DNA of 6,530 bases from Methanomassiliicoccaceae archaeon. Its GTDB lineage: Archaea; Thermoplasmatota; Thermoplasmata; Methanomassiliicoccales; Methanomethylophilaceae. A model generated the notes under the pieces. That model did not search any database. It was not told the origin of the DNA and worked only from the letters and a program-made list of their open reading frames with translations. The DNA is taken from the NCBI GenBank assembly GCA_016282555.1, contig JAEEKU010000053.1:1-6530 (forward strand), read 5' to 3'. The position numbers were made by a program, and so were the translations under genes. Of this stretch, positions 1 to 5,611 are shown in pieces (the first letter of the stretch is position 1; the number at the start of each line of letters is the position of its first letter).

Positions 1-1718
1 AGGTCGAAGCCGCGATAAGGGAGATGGAGGGCATCGAGAACGTTTCGGTCCAGGCCGTTTCAAACGGGGCCGGGAAGGAGCTCTGCGCGTACATAGTCGG
101 AGACGCGGACGCAGAGTCTGTGAAAGAATGGGTTTCCGGACGGAAACCCGCCTACATGGTCCCGGCTTTCATCGTGAAGCTGGATTCGATCCCGCTGAAC
201 ATAAACGGAAAGGTAGACAGAAAGGCCCTGCCCGTTCCTGATTTATCATCCCTCAGAAGCGAGTACGCCGCTCCGAGAAACGAGACCGAAGAGATATTAT
301 GCGGAATATTCGAAAATATCCTAAAAGTCGATAAAATAGGAATAGATGACGATTTCATCCGTCTCGGAGGAGATTCTCTGAAAGCTATCCGCGCTCTTGC
401 CGAGGTAAGACGCGCATTGCCCGGACTGGATATCACTCCGGCCGATCTTATGAGATTCCATACGCCGAGATCCATCTCTGACAATGCCAGAAAAGTTGCC
501 GGAATGGAATGCATGTATTCTTTCGAAACCGGATGCCCTCTCCCCGATGCGATGCGCAACCTTTATGAAATCATCAAAGAGCGTCCGGATCAGGATTACA
601 ACCGCGCTTTCATGCTCTCTCTGGACTCCTGGGAGAACGCCGAAGATGCGCTGTCCGTAGTAAAATCGATATTGAAAACATACCCGGTTTTCGATGCGAA
701 GATAACTGAAATTGACGGCATCCCGTGGCTGGATTTCTCCGGAAATGCCTCTGTTAAGATAATCAAAGACGACCCTGACAAATATAAATCCGGATTTGTC
801 CGTAAATTCGATATATTCGGCGGAGAGCTGTCCAGATTCTGCATTTTCGAATGGAACGGAAAGGTCACAGTATTCATGGACGCGCACCACATAGTGTTCG
901 ACGGAGTGTCATTCGCTCCCTTCGCATCCGGAGTTGCAGCCATGATACAGGGAATCAGCGTTCCTGCGGATACGGGAGTTCTGCGCCAGGCATCGTACGA
1001 TGAATCCTCCAGAAACAGACACAGATACGAAAGATCCAAAAATCTTGCAGAACGCGCAGTCATCGGCTCCTGCAGCGGTTATCTTCCCCTCAGTTCCGGC
1101 GGGAAGAAACTGTACGCACGCGAAGAAACTTTCACGGAATCCGCAGAAGAGATATCTTCCGTCGTAGCATCCGAGGATTCTTCGCTTACATCTTTCTTCG
1201 CCGCGGCGCTGCAATACGCTCTCAGAGACGTTACCGGCAAAGAGAAATGCCTGTTCTTCGTAACGGAGGAGGGAAGAGGCCATATCGACGTTTCCGGTTC
1301 TGTGGGAATGTTCGCCAAAGGATTCCCTGTGGCGGTTGCGATCAGGGATCGCTCCGTCGGGCAGGTTCTTAAAAAGATGACCGACCATGTCATGGGTTCG
1401 GTATCATACGACGAATATCCGTACTGGAAGCTTCATGAGTATATGGGCGCGGAATGGGAAATCAGACTGCAGTTCGCACACTTCATAAAAATTGACACGG
1501 AAATAATGGAGAAGATCCCGATTGAGATAGAGCCTCTTCTCAAAGACGATTACGTACCTCTGTCGGATCTCTGGATAAGAGTGACCGATGACGGCGATTC
1601 GTATTCGCTTCAGGTTGTTTCATCCGGAAAATTCGACAGCGGAGCGATAGACGCCCTGACCGAAAGATTCATCGCCGGCGTTACGGAAATGATCTCGTCG
1701 CTGAAAGAGAAATCCTGA
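1..1718 (+). CDS. Non-ribosomal peptide synthetase, C-terminal part (A end - carrier protein - terminal condensation), 5' partial
   Basis: This is the last part of a modular peptide synthetase, which joins amino acids carried as thioesters on carrier domains. The reading frame is open to the left edge (first full codon at 3). The ATG at 24 is internal, because the codons before it (VEAAIRE) fit the adenylation C-terminal subdomain. Numbering from that ATG: residues 1-70 end the adenylation domain with motif A10 (NGKVDRKALP, catalytic Lys63); residues about 81-160 are a carrier domain with LGGDSLKAI and phosphopantetheine Ser118; residues about 165-560 are a condensation domain with an intact HHIVFDG catalytic motif (288-294) and a C5-like VGMFAKGFPV. 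No thioesterase, reductase or further adenylation domain follows, so the protein ends in a condensation domain. Its substrate cannot be read because the adenylation pocket lies outside the window. The stop is TGA. The 3' end overlaps the convergent exporter gene. Assignment of all three domains is firm; product and release chemistry are unknown. Confidence 0.95.
   Translation, partial: VEAAIREMEGIENVSVQAVSNGAGKELCAYIVGDADAESVKEWVSGRKPAYMVPAFIVKLDSIPLNINGKVDRKALPVPDLSSLRSEYAAPRNETEEILCGIFENILKVDKIGIDDDFIRLGGDSLKAIRALAEVRRALPGLDITPADLMRFHTPRSISDNARKVAGMECMYSFETGCPLPDAMRNLYEIIKERPDQDYNRAFMLSLDSWENAEDALSVVKSILKTYPVFDAKITEIDGIPWLDFSGNASVKIIKDDPDKYKSGFVRKFDIFGGELSRFCIFEWNGKVTVFMDAHHIVFDGVSFAPFASGVAAMIQGISVPADTGVLRQASYDESSRNRHRYERSKNLAERAVIGSCSGYLPLSSGGKKLYAREETFTESAEEISSVVASEDSSLTSFFAAALQYALRDVTGKEKCLFFVTEEGRGHIDVSGSVGMFAKGFPVAVAIRDRSVGQVLKKMTDHVMGSVSYDEYPYWKLHEYMGAEWEIRLQFAHFIKIDTEIMEKIPIEIEPLLKDDYVPLSDLWIRVTDDGDSYSLQVVSSGKFDSGAIDALTERFIAGVTEMISSLKEKS
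1681..1718. other. Convergent 3' overlap of NRPS and exporter genes (38 bases)
   Basis: The exporter stop (TAA on the minus strand) occupies 1681-1683 and the NRPS stop (TGA) occupies 1716-1718, so both reading frames use the stretch between. The final 11 or so residues of each protein come from it. There is no room for separate terminators, so the two transcripts must be antisense to each other at their 3' ends. Confidence 0.9.
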
Positions 1719-3216
1719 CTCGCTGATCCTCGCATACGGTGTAGCCGCAGTCAGTAGCCAGTCCGGCGACCGACAGGATCAGAAACAGAGTTCCGATAAT
1801 AGCGGCGCAGGCGGTAAACGAATCGGCGAAAAATGATGTGATCGCTTCCGATATTCCGGGATACAGCGCTTCGTAAGAATCGGAGATCAGATTCAGGAGC
1901 CCGGTGCCGGAAAGACCTTCGGCCTCCGCCACATCCTTGTATTCCGAGCCGGAAACATACATGTCCATCATGGACGAGATGATGAAAGCGAACACGGTCA
2001 TGCCGATGGTCGCCCCCACGGAACGTATCAGGCTTACCGTCGCTACGCTCATTCCCATCTCGCTCTTGGGAGTATGATTCTGAAGATATACGGAAACCGT
2101 GCTTCCAAGGGTTCCGCATCCCGCACCGAAAACCGAGACTGCGACGGCTACAACGCCCGCCGGAATGCTCTCGCCCGCAACGAAGAGAAGGATCAGGGGA
2201 ACCCCCATGAGCATGAAACCGGAAACGATCCACAGTCTGTAACCGGTTTTCGGCAGACAGAAGCCGTTGACGATCGTCAGGAAGGCCATAGAGATGAACA
2301 GCGGGATGCATAACAGAGCGCATTCCATCTCGGTCAGATGCAGCACGTACATCGCGAAAAGAACGATGTAAGTGATTAATCCCATCATACCGAAATTGTT
2401 GAAGAAGAGAAAAACCGAAGACAGTTTCACTTCCTTTCTTTTCAGCATCTTTATCGAAATAACCGGCTCTTCCGCTGATTTTTCTATTCTGAAGAACAGA
2501 ATCAGCATCATCAGAATAAAAACAGCAACAGCCGCAATCGCATAATACTCGAAAGAATCTGAAAACTGGAAAACCAGCATTGAAACTAAAATTACCGTAG
2601 TAAGAGTTGCCATTCCGGAATAATCCACTTTCGGGCGGTTTCCGGCAATATTCTGAGACGGAAACTTTCCCGCCGTCAATACGAAAAACAAAACTGCCAG
2701 AGGGATGTTTATCAGAAAAACCCAGTGCCATGTCGCGACGGCGGATATTATTCCCCCTATAAACGGCCCTGCGGCCATCCCCGCGGTGCAAAGGAGATTG
2801 ACGGATGCCATGACTTTGGAACGTTCCGAAGGCCCGTACATATCAGCAATAAGCGCATTGGATACCGGAACGATCATGCCTCCGCCGATCCCCTGCATTA
2901 TCCTCGATGATATCATCATCAGCGGGCTGAAAGACATCGCCGCGGTAAGAGAACTTATAACAAAAACGGCCGTGCCTGCGTATAGTACCGGCTTGCGGCC
3001 GAACTGATCCGATATTTTGCCTGCGATGGGTATCAGAGCCGTCTGGGAGAGAACGTACCCCGCGTTAAGCCAGGAGTAGTATTCCAGACCGCCTATATCC
3101 TCCATTATCTGCTTTCCGCAGATAGTGACGACTGTTCCGTCCAGACAGGTTATCAGAAAAATCATGCAGAGCCCGAAAAGAATACGGTTTCTGGAAAACA
3201 ATTGATTCTGAAACAT
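1681..3216 (-). CDS. MFS drug/metabolite exporter, DHA2 (EmrB/QacA) type, 14 transmembrane helices
   Basis: Predicted proton-driven efflux permease of the cytoplasmic membrane, 511 residues, the usual size for 14-helix DHA2 members. From the chosen start, LDGTVV (25-30) lies in helix 1; motif A is GKISDQFGRKP (66-76); motif B is RIMQGIGGG (105-113); the drug-antiporter motif C is around AAGPFIGG (148-155); and WHWVFLINIP (163-172) is the family-typical stretch in helix 6. Fourteen hydrophobic segments can be counted, the last near residues 460-485, followed by a short polar tail. The start is ATG at 3216. A longer open frame reaches 3291, but that extension lies inside the upstream hydrolase gene and adds a non-hydrophobic leader. 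No Shine-Dalgarno sequence is visible. The hydrolase gene stops 13 bases upstream, so the two are probably co-transcribed. The tail overlaps the NRPS 3' end by 38 bases. Export of the NRPS product is a reasonable guess from proximity; the substrate cannot be read from sequence. Confidence 0.93.
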   Translation of the reverse strand: MFQNQLFSRNRILFGLCMIFLITCLDGTVVTICGKQIMEDIGGLEYYSWLNAGYVLSQTALIPIAGKISDQFGRKPVLYAGTAVFVISSLTAAMSFSPLMMISSRIMQGIGGGMIVPVSNALIADMYGPSERSKVMASVNLLCTAGMAAGPFIGGIISAVATWHWVFLINIPLAVLFFVLTAGKFPSQNIAGNRPKVDYSGMATLTTVILVSMLVFQFSDSFEYYAIAAVAVFILMMLILFFRIEKSAEEPVISIKMLKRKEVKLSSVFLFFNNFGMMGLITYIVLFAMYVLHLTEMECALLCIPLFISMAFLTIVNGFCLPKTGYRLWIVSGFMLMGVPLILLFVAGESIPAGVVAVAVSVFGAGCGTLGSTVSVYLQNHTPKSEMGMSVATVSLIRSVGATIGMTVFAFIISSMMDMYVSGSEYKDVAEAEGLSGTGLLNLISDSYEALYPGISEAITSFFADSFTACAAIIGTLFLILSVAGLATDCGYTVCEDQRVRISLSATRSFP

Positions 3217-3219
3217 GTT

Positions 3220-3229
3220 AACAGCTGTT
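3220..3229. repeat. 10-base perfect palindrome between hydrolase stop and exporter start
   Basis: AACAGCTGTT is its own reverse complement. It lies in the 13-base junction between the hydrolase stop codon (3230-3232) and the exporter ATG (3214-3216), where a ribosome binding site would be expected but is not seen. It could be chance, or a minor structure affecting translation of the exporter. Confidence 0.3.
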
Positions 3230-3754
3230 TTAATTGCCGGATAATTCCGACAGTTCGTCCAGGGATACCGTCCTGCAGATCGCTTCCACATGCTTTACGT
3301 TCTCCTCGTCGGTGGCGGAAGTTCCCCCCTCGAGAATATATGGGGAAAAATTGCGATCGTGGGCGCCGAAATAAGTAGCCAGAACGCACAAATGCGATAC
3401 CAGCCCCATCAGAACCACGGACTCCGCGCCGGCCTGCCTCAGCACCTGTTCCAGCCTGGTTCCGAGGAAAGAGTTCATTTCGCTCTTATGCACTATGAAA
3501 TCGGAATCTGATATTCTCAAACCGTCAACGAAGGCATCCGGATCGTCCGCTTCATCGGATGTGCAGTCGTTCATGGGATCGTATGCCAGAAGAACTACCG
3601 GAGATCCGGCGTCATGGAAAATATCGAGAGCGCGGTTCATCGTTCCGAGTTTTCTGTCGACGGATTCCTTCAGCCCCTCGGTGACTGTGTAGAATTTATT
3701 CTGAACGTCGACAGCCACGAGAACTGCCTTTTTGCCGCCGATACGGATCTCCAT
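3230..3754 (-). CDS. Isochorismatase-like cysteine hydrolase
   Basis: A soluble 174-residue protein of the isochorismatase/nicotinamidase fold, whose members cleave amide, ester or enol-ether bonds. The family catalytic triad is visible: Asp16 in AVDVQN, Lys90 in IVHKSE, and Cys123 in LVSHLCVLAT. The glycine-hydrophobic stretch before the cysteine matches the family's conserved loop. It has no aryl-carrier domain, so it is not an EntB-type siderophore protein, and it lacks an obvious metal-binding His/Asp cluster that would mark it as a classic nicotinamidase. The start is ATG at 3754, preceded by a TATA-like box about 25 bases upstream and no Shine-Dalgarno sequence, which suggests a leaderless message. 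It is the first gene of a probable two-gene unit with the MFS exporter. It could be a housekeeping amidase, or could process or detoxify a compound linked to the exporter. Family call is firm; substrate unknown. Confidence 0.88.
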   Translation of the reverse strand: MEIRIGGKKAVLVAVDVQNKFYTVTEGLKESVDRKLGTMNRALDIFHDAGSPVVLLAYDPMNDCTSDEADDPDAFVDGLRISDSDFIVHKSEMNSFLGTRLEQVLRQAGAESVVLMGLVSHLCVLATYFGAHDRNFSPYILEGGTSATDEENVKHVEAICRTVSLDELSELSGN

Positions 3755-3756
3755 AC

Positions 3757-3792
3757 ACGGATAAAGACCGGACTATGTTAAATCTTATCCGT
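3757..3792. promoter_or_regulatory. Inverted repeat bracketing the hydrolase/exporter promoter (candidate operator)
   Basis: ACGGATAA at 3757-3764 is the exact reverse complement of TTATCCGT at 3785-3792. The arms are 20 bases apart (28 bases centre to centre), and pairing can be extended by AGA/TCT with one bulged base. On the minus strand the upstream arm lies directly before the TATA-like box, where TFB would bind, and the downstream arm ends 2 bases before the ATG at 3754. A dimeric repressor bound here would cover the core promoter of the hydrolase/exporter unit. Alternatively, if transcription starts further upstream, the RNA could form a stem-loop. Function is inferred from position only. 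Confidence 0.5.
3775..3784 (-). promoter_or_regulatory. TATA-like box for the hydrolase/exporter unit
   Basis: On the minus strand this reads GATTTAACAT, preceded by purine-rich GGATAA as a possible BRE. Its centre is about 25 bases upstream of the ATG at 3754, the usual archaeal distance between TATA box and transcription start. That would give a leaderless mRNA and would explain the absence of a Shine-Dalgarno sequence. The match to the TATA consensus is moderate. Confidence 0.45.
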
Positions 3793-3814
3793 CGCGGACG
3801 AAACTCCTTCCGAC

Positions 3815-3825
3815 AATTATTATAG
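3815..3825 (+). promoter_or_regulatory. TATA-like box for rfcS
   Basis: AATTATTATAG is the most AT-rich stretch of the 90-base divergent region. Its centre is about 25 bases upstream of 3845, so transcription would be expected to begin near the first ATG of rfcS. On the opposite strand it reads TATAATAATT and could also serve as a distal promoter for the hydrolase gene, giving a leader of about 40 bases. Confidence 0.5.
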
Positions 3826-3844
3826 CGATTGAGCATACCGCCGC

Positions 3845-4822
3845 ATGAGGAAGGTGGCATCTGTGAACGAGATATGGACGGAAAAATACAGACCTAAAAA
3901 ACTTGATGACGTGGTCGGACAGAAACATGTCTCGGAAAGACTGAAAGCGTACGTGGCATCTAGGAATATGCCGCACCTCATGTTCTCCGGACCCGCCGGA
4001 ACCGGAAAAACGACTTGCTCCCTGGCGCTTGCCAGAGAGATGTTCGGAGGCGAGTGGAAGGGGAACTTCATAGAGCTTAACGCTTCTGACGAAAGGGGAA
4101 TAGACGTCGTCAGAGGAAAAATCAAAGAGTTCGCCAGAACTGCCCCTCTCGGCGGCGCCGAATTCAAAATCATATTCATGGATGAGGCCGACGCCCTCAC
4201 TTCGGATGCCCAGGCCGCCCTGAGAAGAACCATGGAAAAATATTCCGGGATCTGCCGCTTCATCCTCTCATGCAATTATTCCTCAAAAATCATCGATCCG
4301 ATTCAGTCCAGATGCGCGGTGTTCAGATTCAAGCCCCTTACCTCCGAAGACATCGGCGGCTACCTGAGAAAAATAGCCGATGCCGAGAAAGTGGACATCG
4401 ACGAAGAAGCCCTGAAAGGACTGGTGATAATATCCCGCGGAGACATGAGGCGCGCGGTAAACTCCCTTCAGGTAGCAGCGTCTCTGGGGAAAAAGATCGA
4501 TCTCGATACGGTTTACCAGACCGCGGGTATCGCCAGCCCCAAAGCGATCTCCGGGATACTGGACGCCGCTCTGAAGGGAGACTTCATAAAATCAAGGGAT
4601 CTTCTCGATTCGACGATGATAGATTTCGGGCTTTCTGGACAGGATATCATAAGGCAGATGCACTCCGCCTATTTCGACCTCAGCCTTACCGACTCCGAAA
4701 AAGTAAGGCTGATAGACAAAACCGGGGAGATCGAATTCCGCATCGTAGAGGGAAGCAACGAAAAGATCCAGCTCGAAGCGCTTCTGGCCTATCTCGTCAT
4801 GATCGGCGGCAGCAAAAGATGA
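3845..4822 (+). CDS. rfcS: Replication factor C small subunit (clamp loader AAA+ ATPase)
   Basis: RfcS forms, with RfcL, the archaeal clamp loader that opens and places the PCNA sliding clamp on primed DNA, using ATP. From ATG 3845 the product is 325 residues, normal for the family. It shows the N-terminal EIWTEKYRP signature (9-17), Walker A GPAGTGKT (49-56), Walker B with DEAD box IIFMDEAD (109-116), sensor 1 SCN (142-144), the SRC arginine-finger motif (155-157) and the sensor-2 region GDMRRAVN (199-206), followed by the helical collar domain. No intein interrupts the Walker A site, where many archaeal RfcS genes carry one. ATG 3845 fits a leaderless message, while GTG 3863 (319 residues) has a plausible ribosome binding site. 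It is transcribed divergently from the hydrolase/exporter unit. Its last 34 bases overlap the convergent phosphatase gene. No rfcL is in view. The call is firm; only the start is uncertain. Confidence 0.97.
   Translation: MRKVASVNEIWTEKYRPKKLDDVVGQKHVSERLKAYVASRNMPHLMFSGPAGTGKTTCSLALAREMFGGEWKGNFIELNASDERGIDVVRGKIKEFARTAPLGGAEFKIIFMDEADALTSDAQAALRRTMEKYSGICRFILSCNYSSKIIDPIQSRCAVFRFKPLTSEDIGGYLRKIADAEKVDIDEEALKGLVIISRGDMRRAVNSLQVAASLGKKIDLDTVYQTAGIASPKAISGILDAALKGDFIKSRDLLDSTMIDFGLSGQDIIRQMHSAYFDLSLTDSEKVRLIDKTGEIEFRIVEGSNEKIQLEALLAYLVMIGGSKR
3847..3857 (+). promoter_or_regulatory. Possible Shine-Dalgarno sequence for an internal GTG start of rfcS
   Basis: The purine-rich GAGGAAGGTGG contains AGGTGG, close to the archaeal anti-Shine-Dalgarno complement GGAGGTGA, and ends 5 bases before an in-frame GTG at 3863. 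Starting there gives (M)NEIWTEKYRP, close to the usual N-terminus of archaeal RfcS. The ATG at 3845 has no such site. The element could also simply be coding sequence. Confidence 0.4.
4789..4822. other. Convergent 3' overlap of rfcS and phosphatase genes (34 bases)
   Basis: The phosphatase stop (TAG on the minus strand) is at 4789-4791 and the rfcS stop (TGA) is at 4820-4822. Both frames code through the stretch. Ends of this type imply overlapping antisense 3' transcripts. Confidence 0.9.
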
Positions 4823-5607
4823 TGTCGGAGAAACGGAAGCAGGCTGGGAAGAATTTTCACTTTCGCTTCCGCGAGAACCTCCTCCGACGAGCACAGTATA
4901 AGGCATTTCTTCTCTTTCAGGAGTTTCCTGTCATAAACAGCGCCGGCAGTCTCGGCAAGATACAGCCCCGGAAGATAATCCCAGATCTTATTCGTGAATC
5001 TGATATGGATATCGGTGCGACCGGATGCGAGGAAAGCGAAGTCGGTGCATGCGGCGCCGAATACTTTGAACCTGGCCACGTCATCGTAGCAGCGAGAGAA
5101 CAGAGACGCCTGCGCTTTTCTGAACGACTCCGATTTCCTGCTGAAATCCCCCGTCGACATGATGCATTCCCTGAGCGGTCTCGGCCGGGCGGTTCTGATG
5201 GGACGCCCGTTGAGGAAAGCGCCGGACGCGTCCGCGGTATACAATTCCCCGTACTCCGGAAGGTAAATGCCGGACGCCTTGGGCTCGTGATTTTCGCAAA
5301 AAACTATCTGGATTCCGTAAAGCGGAATTCTGCGGGAATAATTGACGGTTCCGTCTATGGGATCGACTGCCCAGAACCTTCCGGTCTCCTCCGCATCGGA
5401 TCTGGTCTCTTCGGAGATTATGGCATCTCCCGGAAAATGCGACAGGATCGTATCTATTATCGTTTTCTCCGCCTTGAGATCGGATGAAGTTACGATATCG
5501 AACATGCCCGAATCCGTATCTTTCAGGCGGGCTTCCCGGTTATCTCCGGAGATTGCGTAGGCGGCCTTCCTGAGAGCTGCCTCCAGAACTGCCGATTCCG
5601 CGGACAT
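4789..5607 (-). CDS. Inositol-monophosphatase-family sugar/nucleotide phosphatase
   Basis: A 272-residue Mg2+-dependent phosphatase of the IMPase/FBPase superfamily, cytoplasmic. Visible motifs in order: VTSSDLKAE (39-47), the metal-binding glutamates of ISEET (64-68), the signature WAVDPIDGTVNY (79-90) with Asp82 and Asp85 as metal ligands, and the C-terminal WDYLPGLYLAETAG (209-222) with metal ligand Asp210. Archaeal members act on inositol-1-phosphate, fructose-1,6-bisphosphate or related phosphates; sequence alone does not choose among them, so no symbol is given. The last 20 or so residues, rich in Leu, Pro and His, look like a non-conserved tail; about ten of the final codons overlap the rfcS end. 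The stop codon is TAG. The start ATG follows the Sel1 gene stop by 4 bases with no clear Shine-Dalgarno sequence, so translation is probably coupled and the two genes co-transcribed. Confidence 0.92.
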   Translation of the reverse strand: MSAESAVLEAALRKAAYAISGDNREARLKDTDSGMFDIVTSSDLKAEKTIIDTILSHFPGDAIISEETRSDAEETGRFWAVDPIDGTVNYSRRIPLYGIQIVFCENHEPKASGIYLPEYGELYTADASGAFLNGRPIRTARPRPLRECIMSTGDFSRKSESFRKAQASLFSRCYDDVARFKVFGAACTDFAFLASGRTDIHIRFTNKIWDYLPGLYLAETAGAVYDRKLLKEKKCLILCSSEEVLAEAKVKILPSLLPFLRHHLLLPPIMTR

Positions 5608-5611
5608 GTTA

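Noticed and set aside
1751..2791. A 346-codon open frame on the minus strand, overlapping the exporter gene in another frame
   Set aside because: The exporter frame has the MFS motifs and 14 hydrophobic helices. The shadow frame gives an Arg/Ser/Cys-rich product without family signatures.
3217..3291. N-terminal extension of the exporter to an ATG at 3291
   Set aside because: The extension lies wholly or largely inside the hydrolase gene, adds 25 residues without similarity to the MFS family, and the ATG at 3216 gives the normal short pre-helix N-terminus.
3230..3754. Reading the isochorismatase-like protein as EntB, i.e. part of a catecholate siderophore pathway with the NRPS
   Set aside because: It has no aryl-carrier domain, and no isochorismate synthase, DHB dehydrogenase or aryl-AMP ligase is visible in the window. 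The fold is also common in unrelated hydrolases.
3977..4020. Possible intein or insertion at the RfcS Walker A site
   Set aside because: The GPAGTGKT motif and its flanks are continuous and the protein has normal length, so no intein is present.
4834..4871. Inverted repeat CGGAAGC / GCTTCCG just after the rfcS stop as a possible terminator
   Set aside because: The arms are 7 bases with a 24-base loop, no T-run follows, and the stretch is coding sequence of the phosphatase gene. Archaeal termination depends mainly on T-rich runs, so this is likely chance.
4270..5487. A long open frame of 405 codons on the plus strand running from inside rfcS into the region antisense to the phosphatase gene
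   Set aside because: Its product is strongly Arg-rich and without any recognisable motif. The stretch is fully explained by rfcS in another frame and by the phosphatase gene, whose catalytic motifs are intact on the opposite strand. It is a by-product of GC-rich codon patterns.
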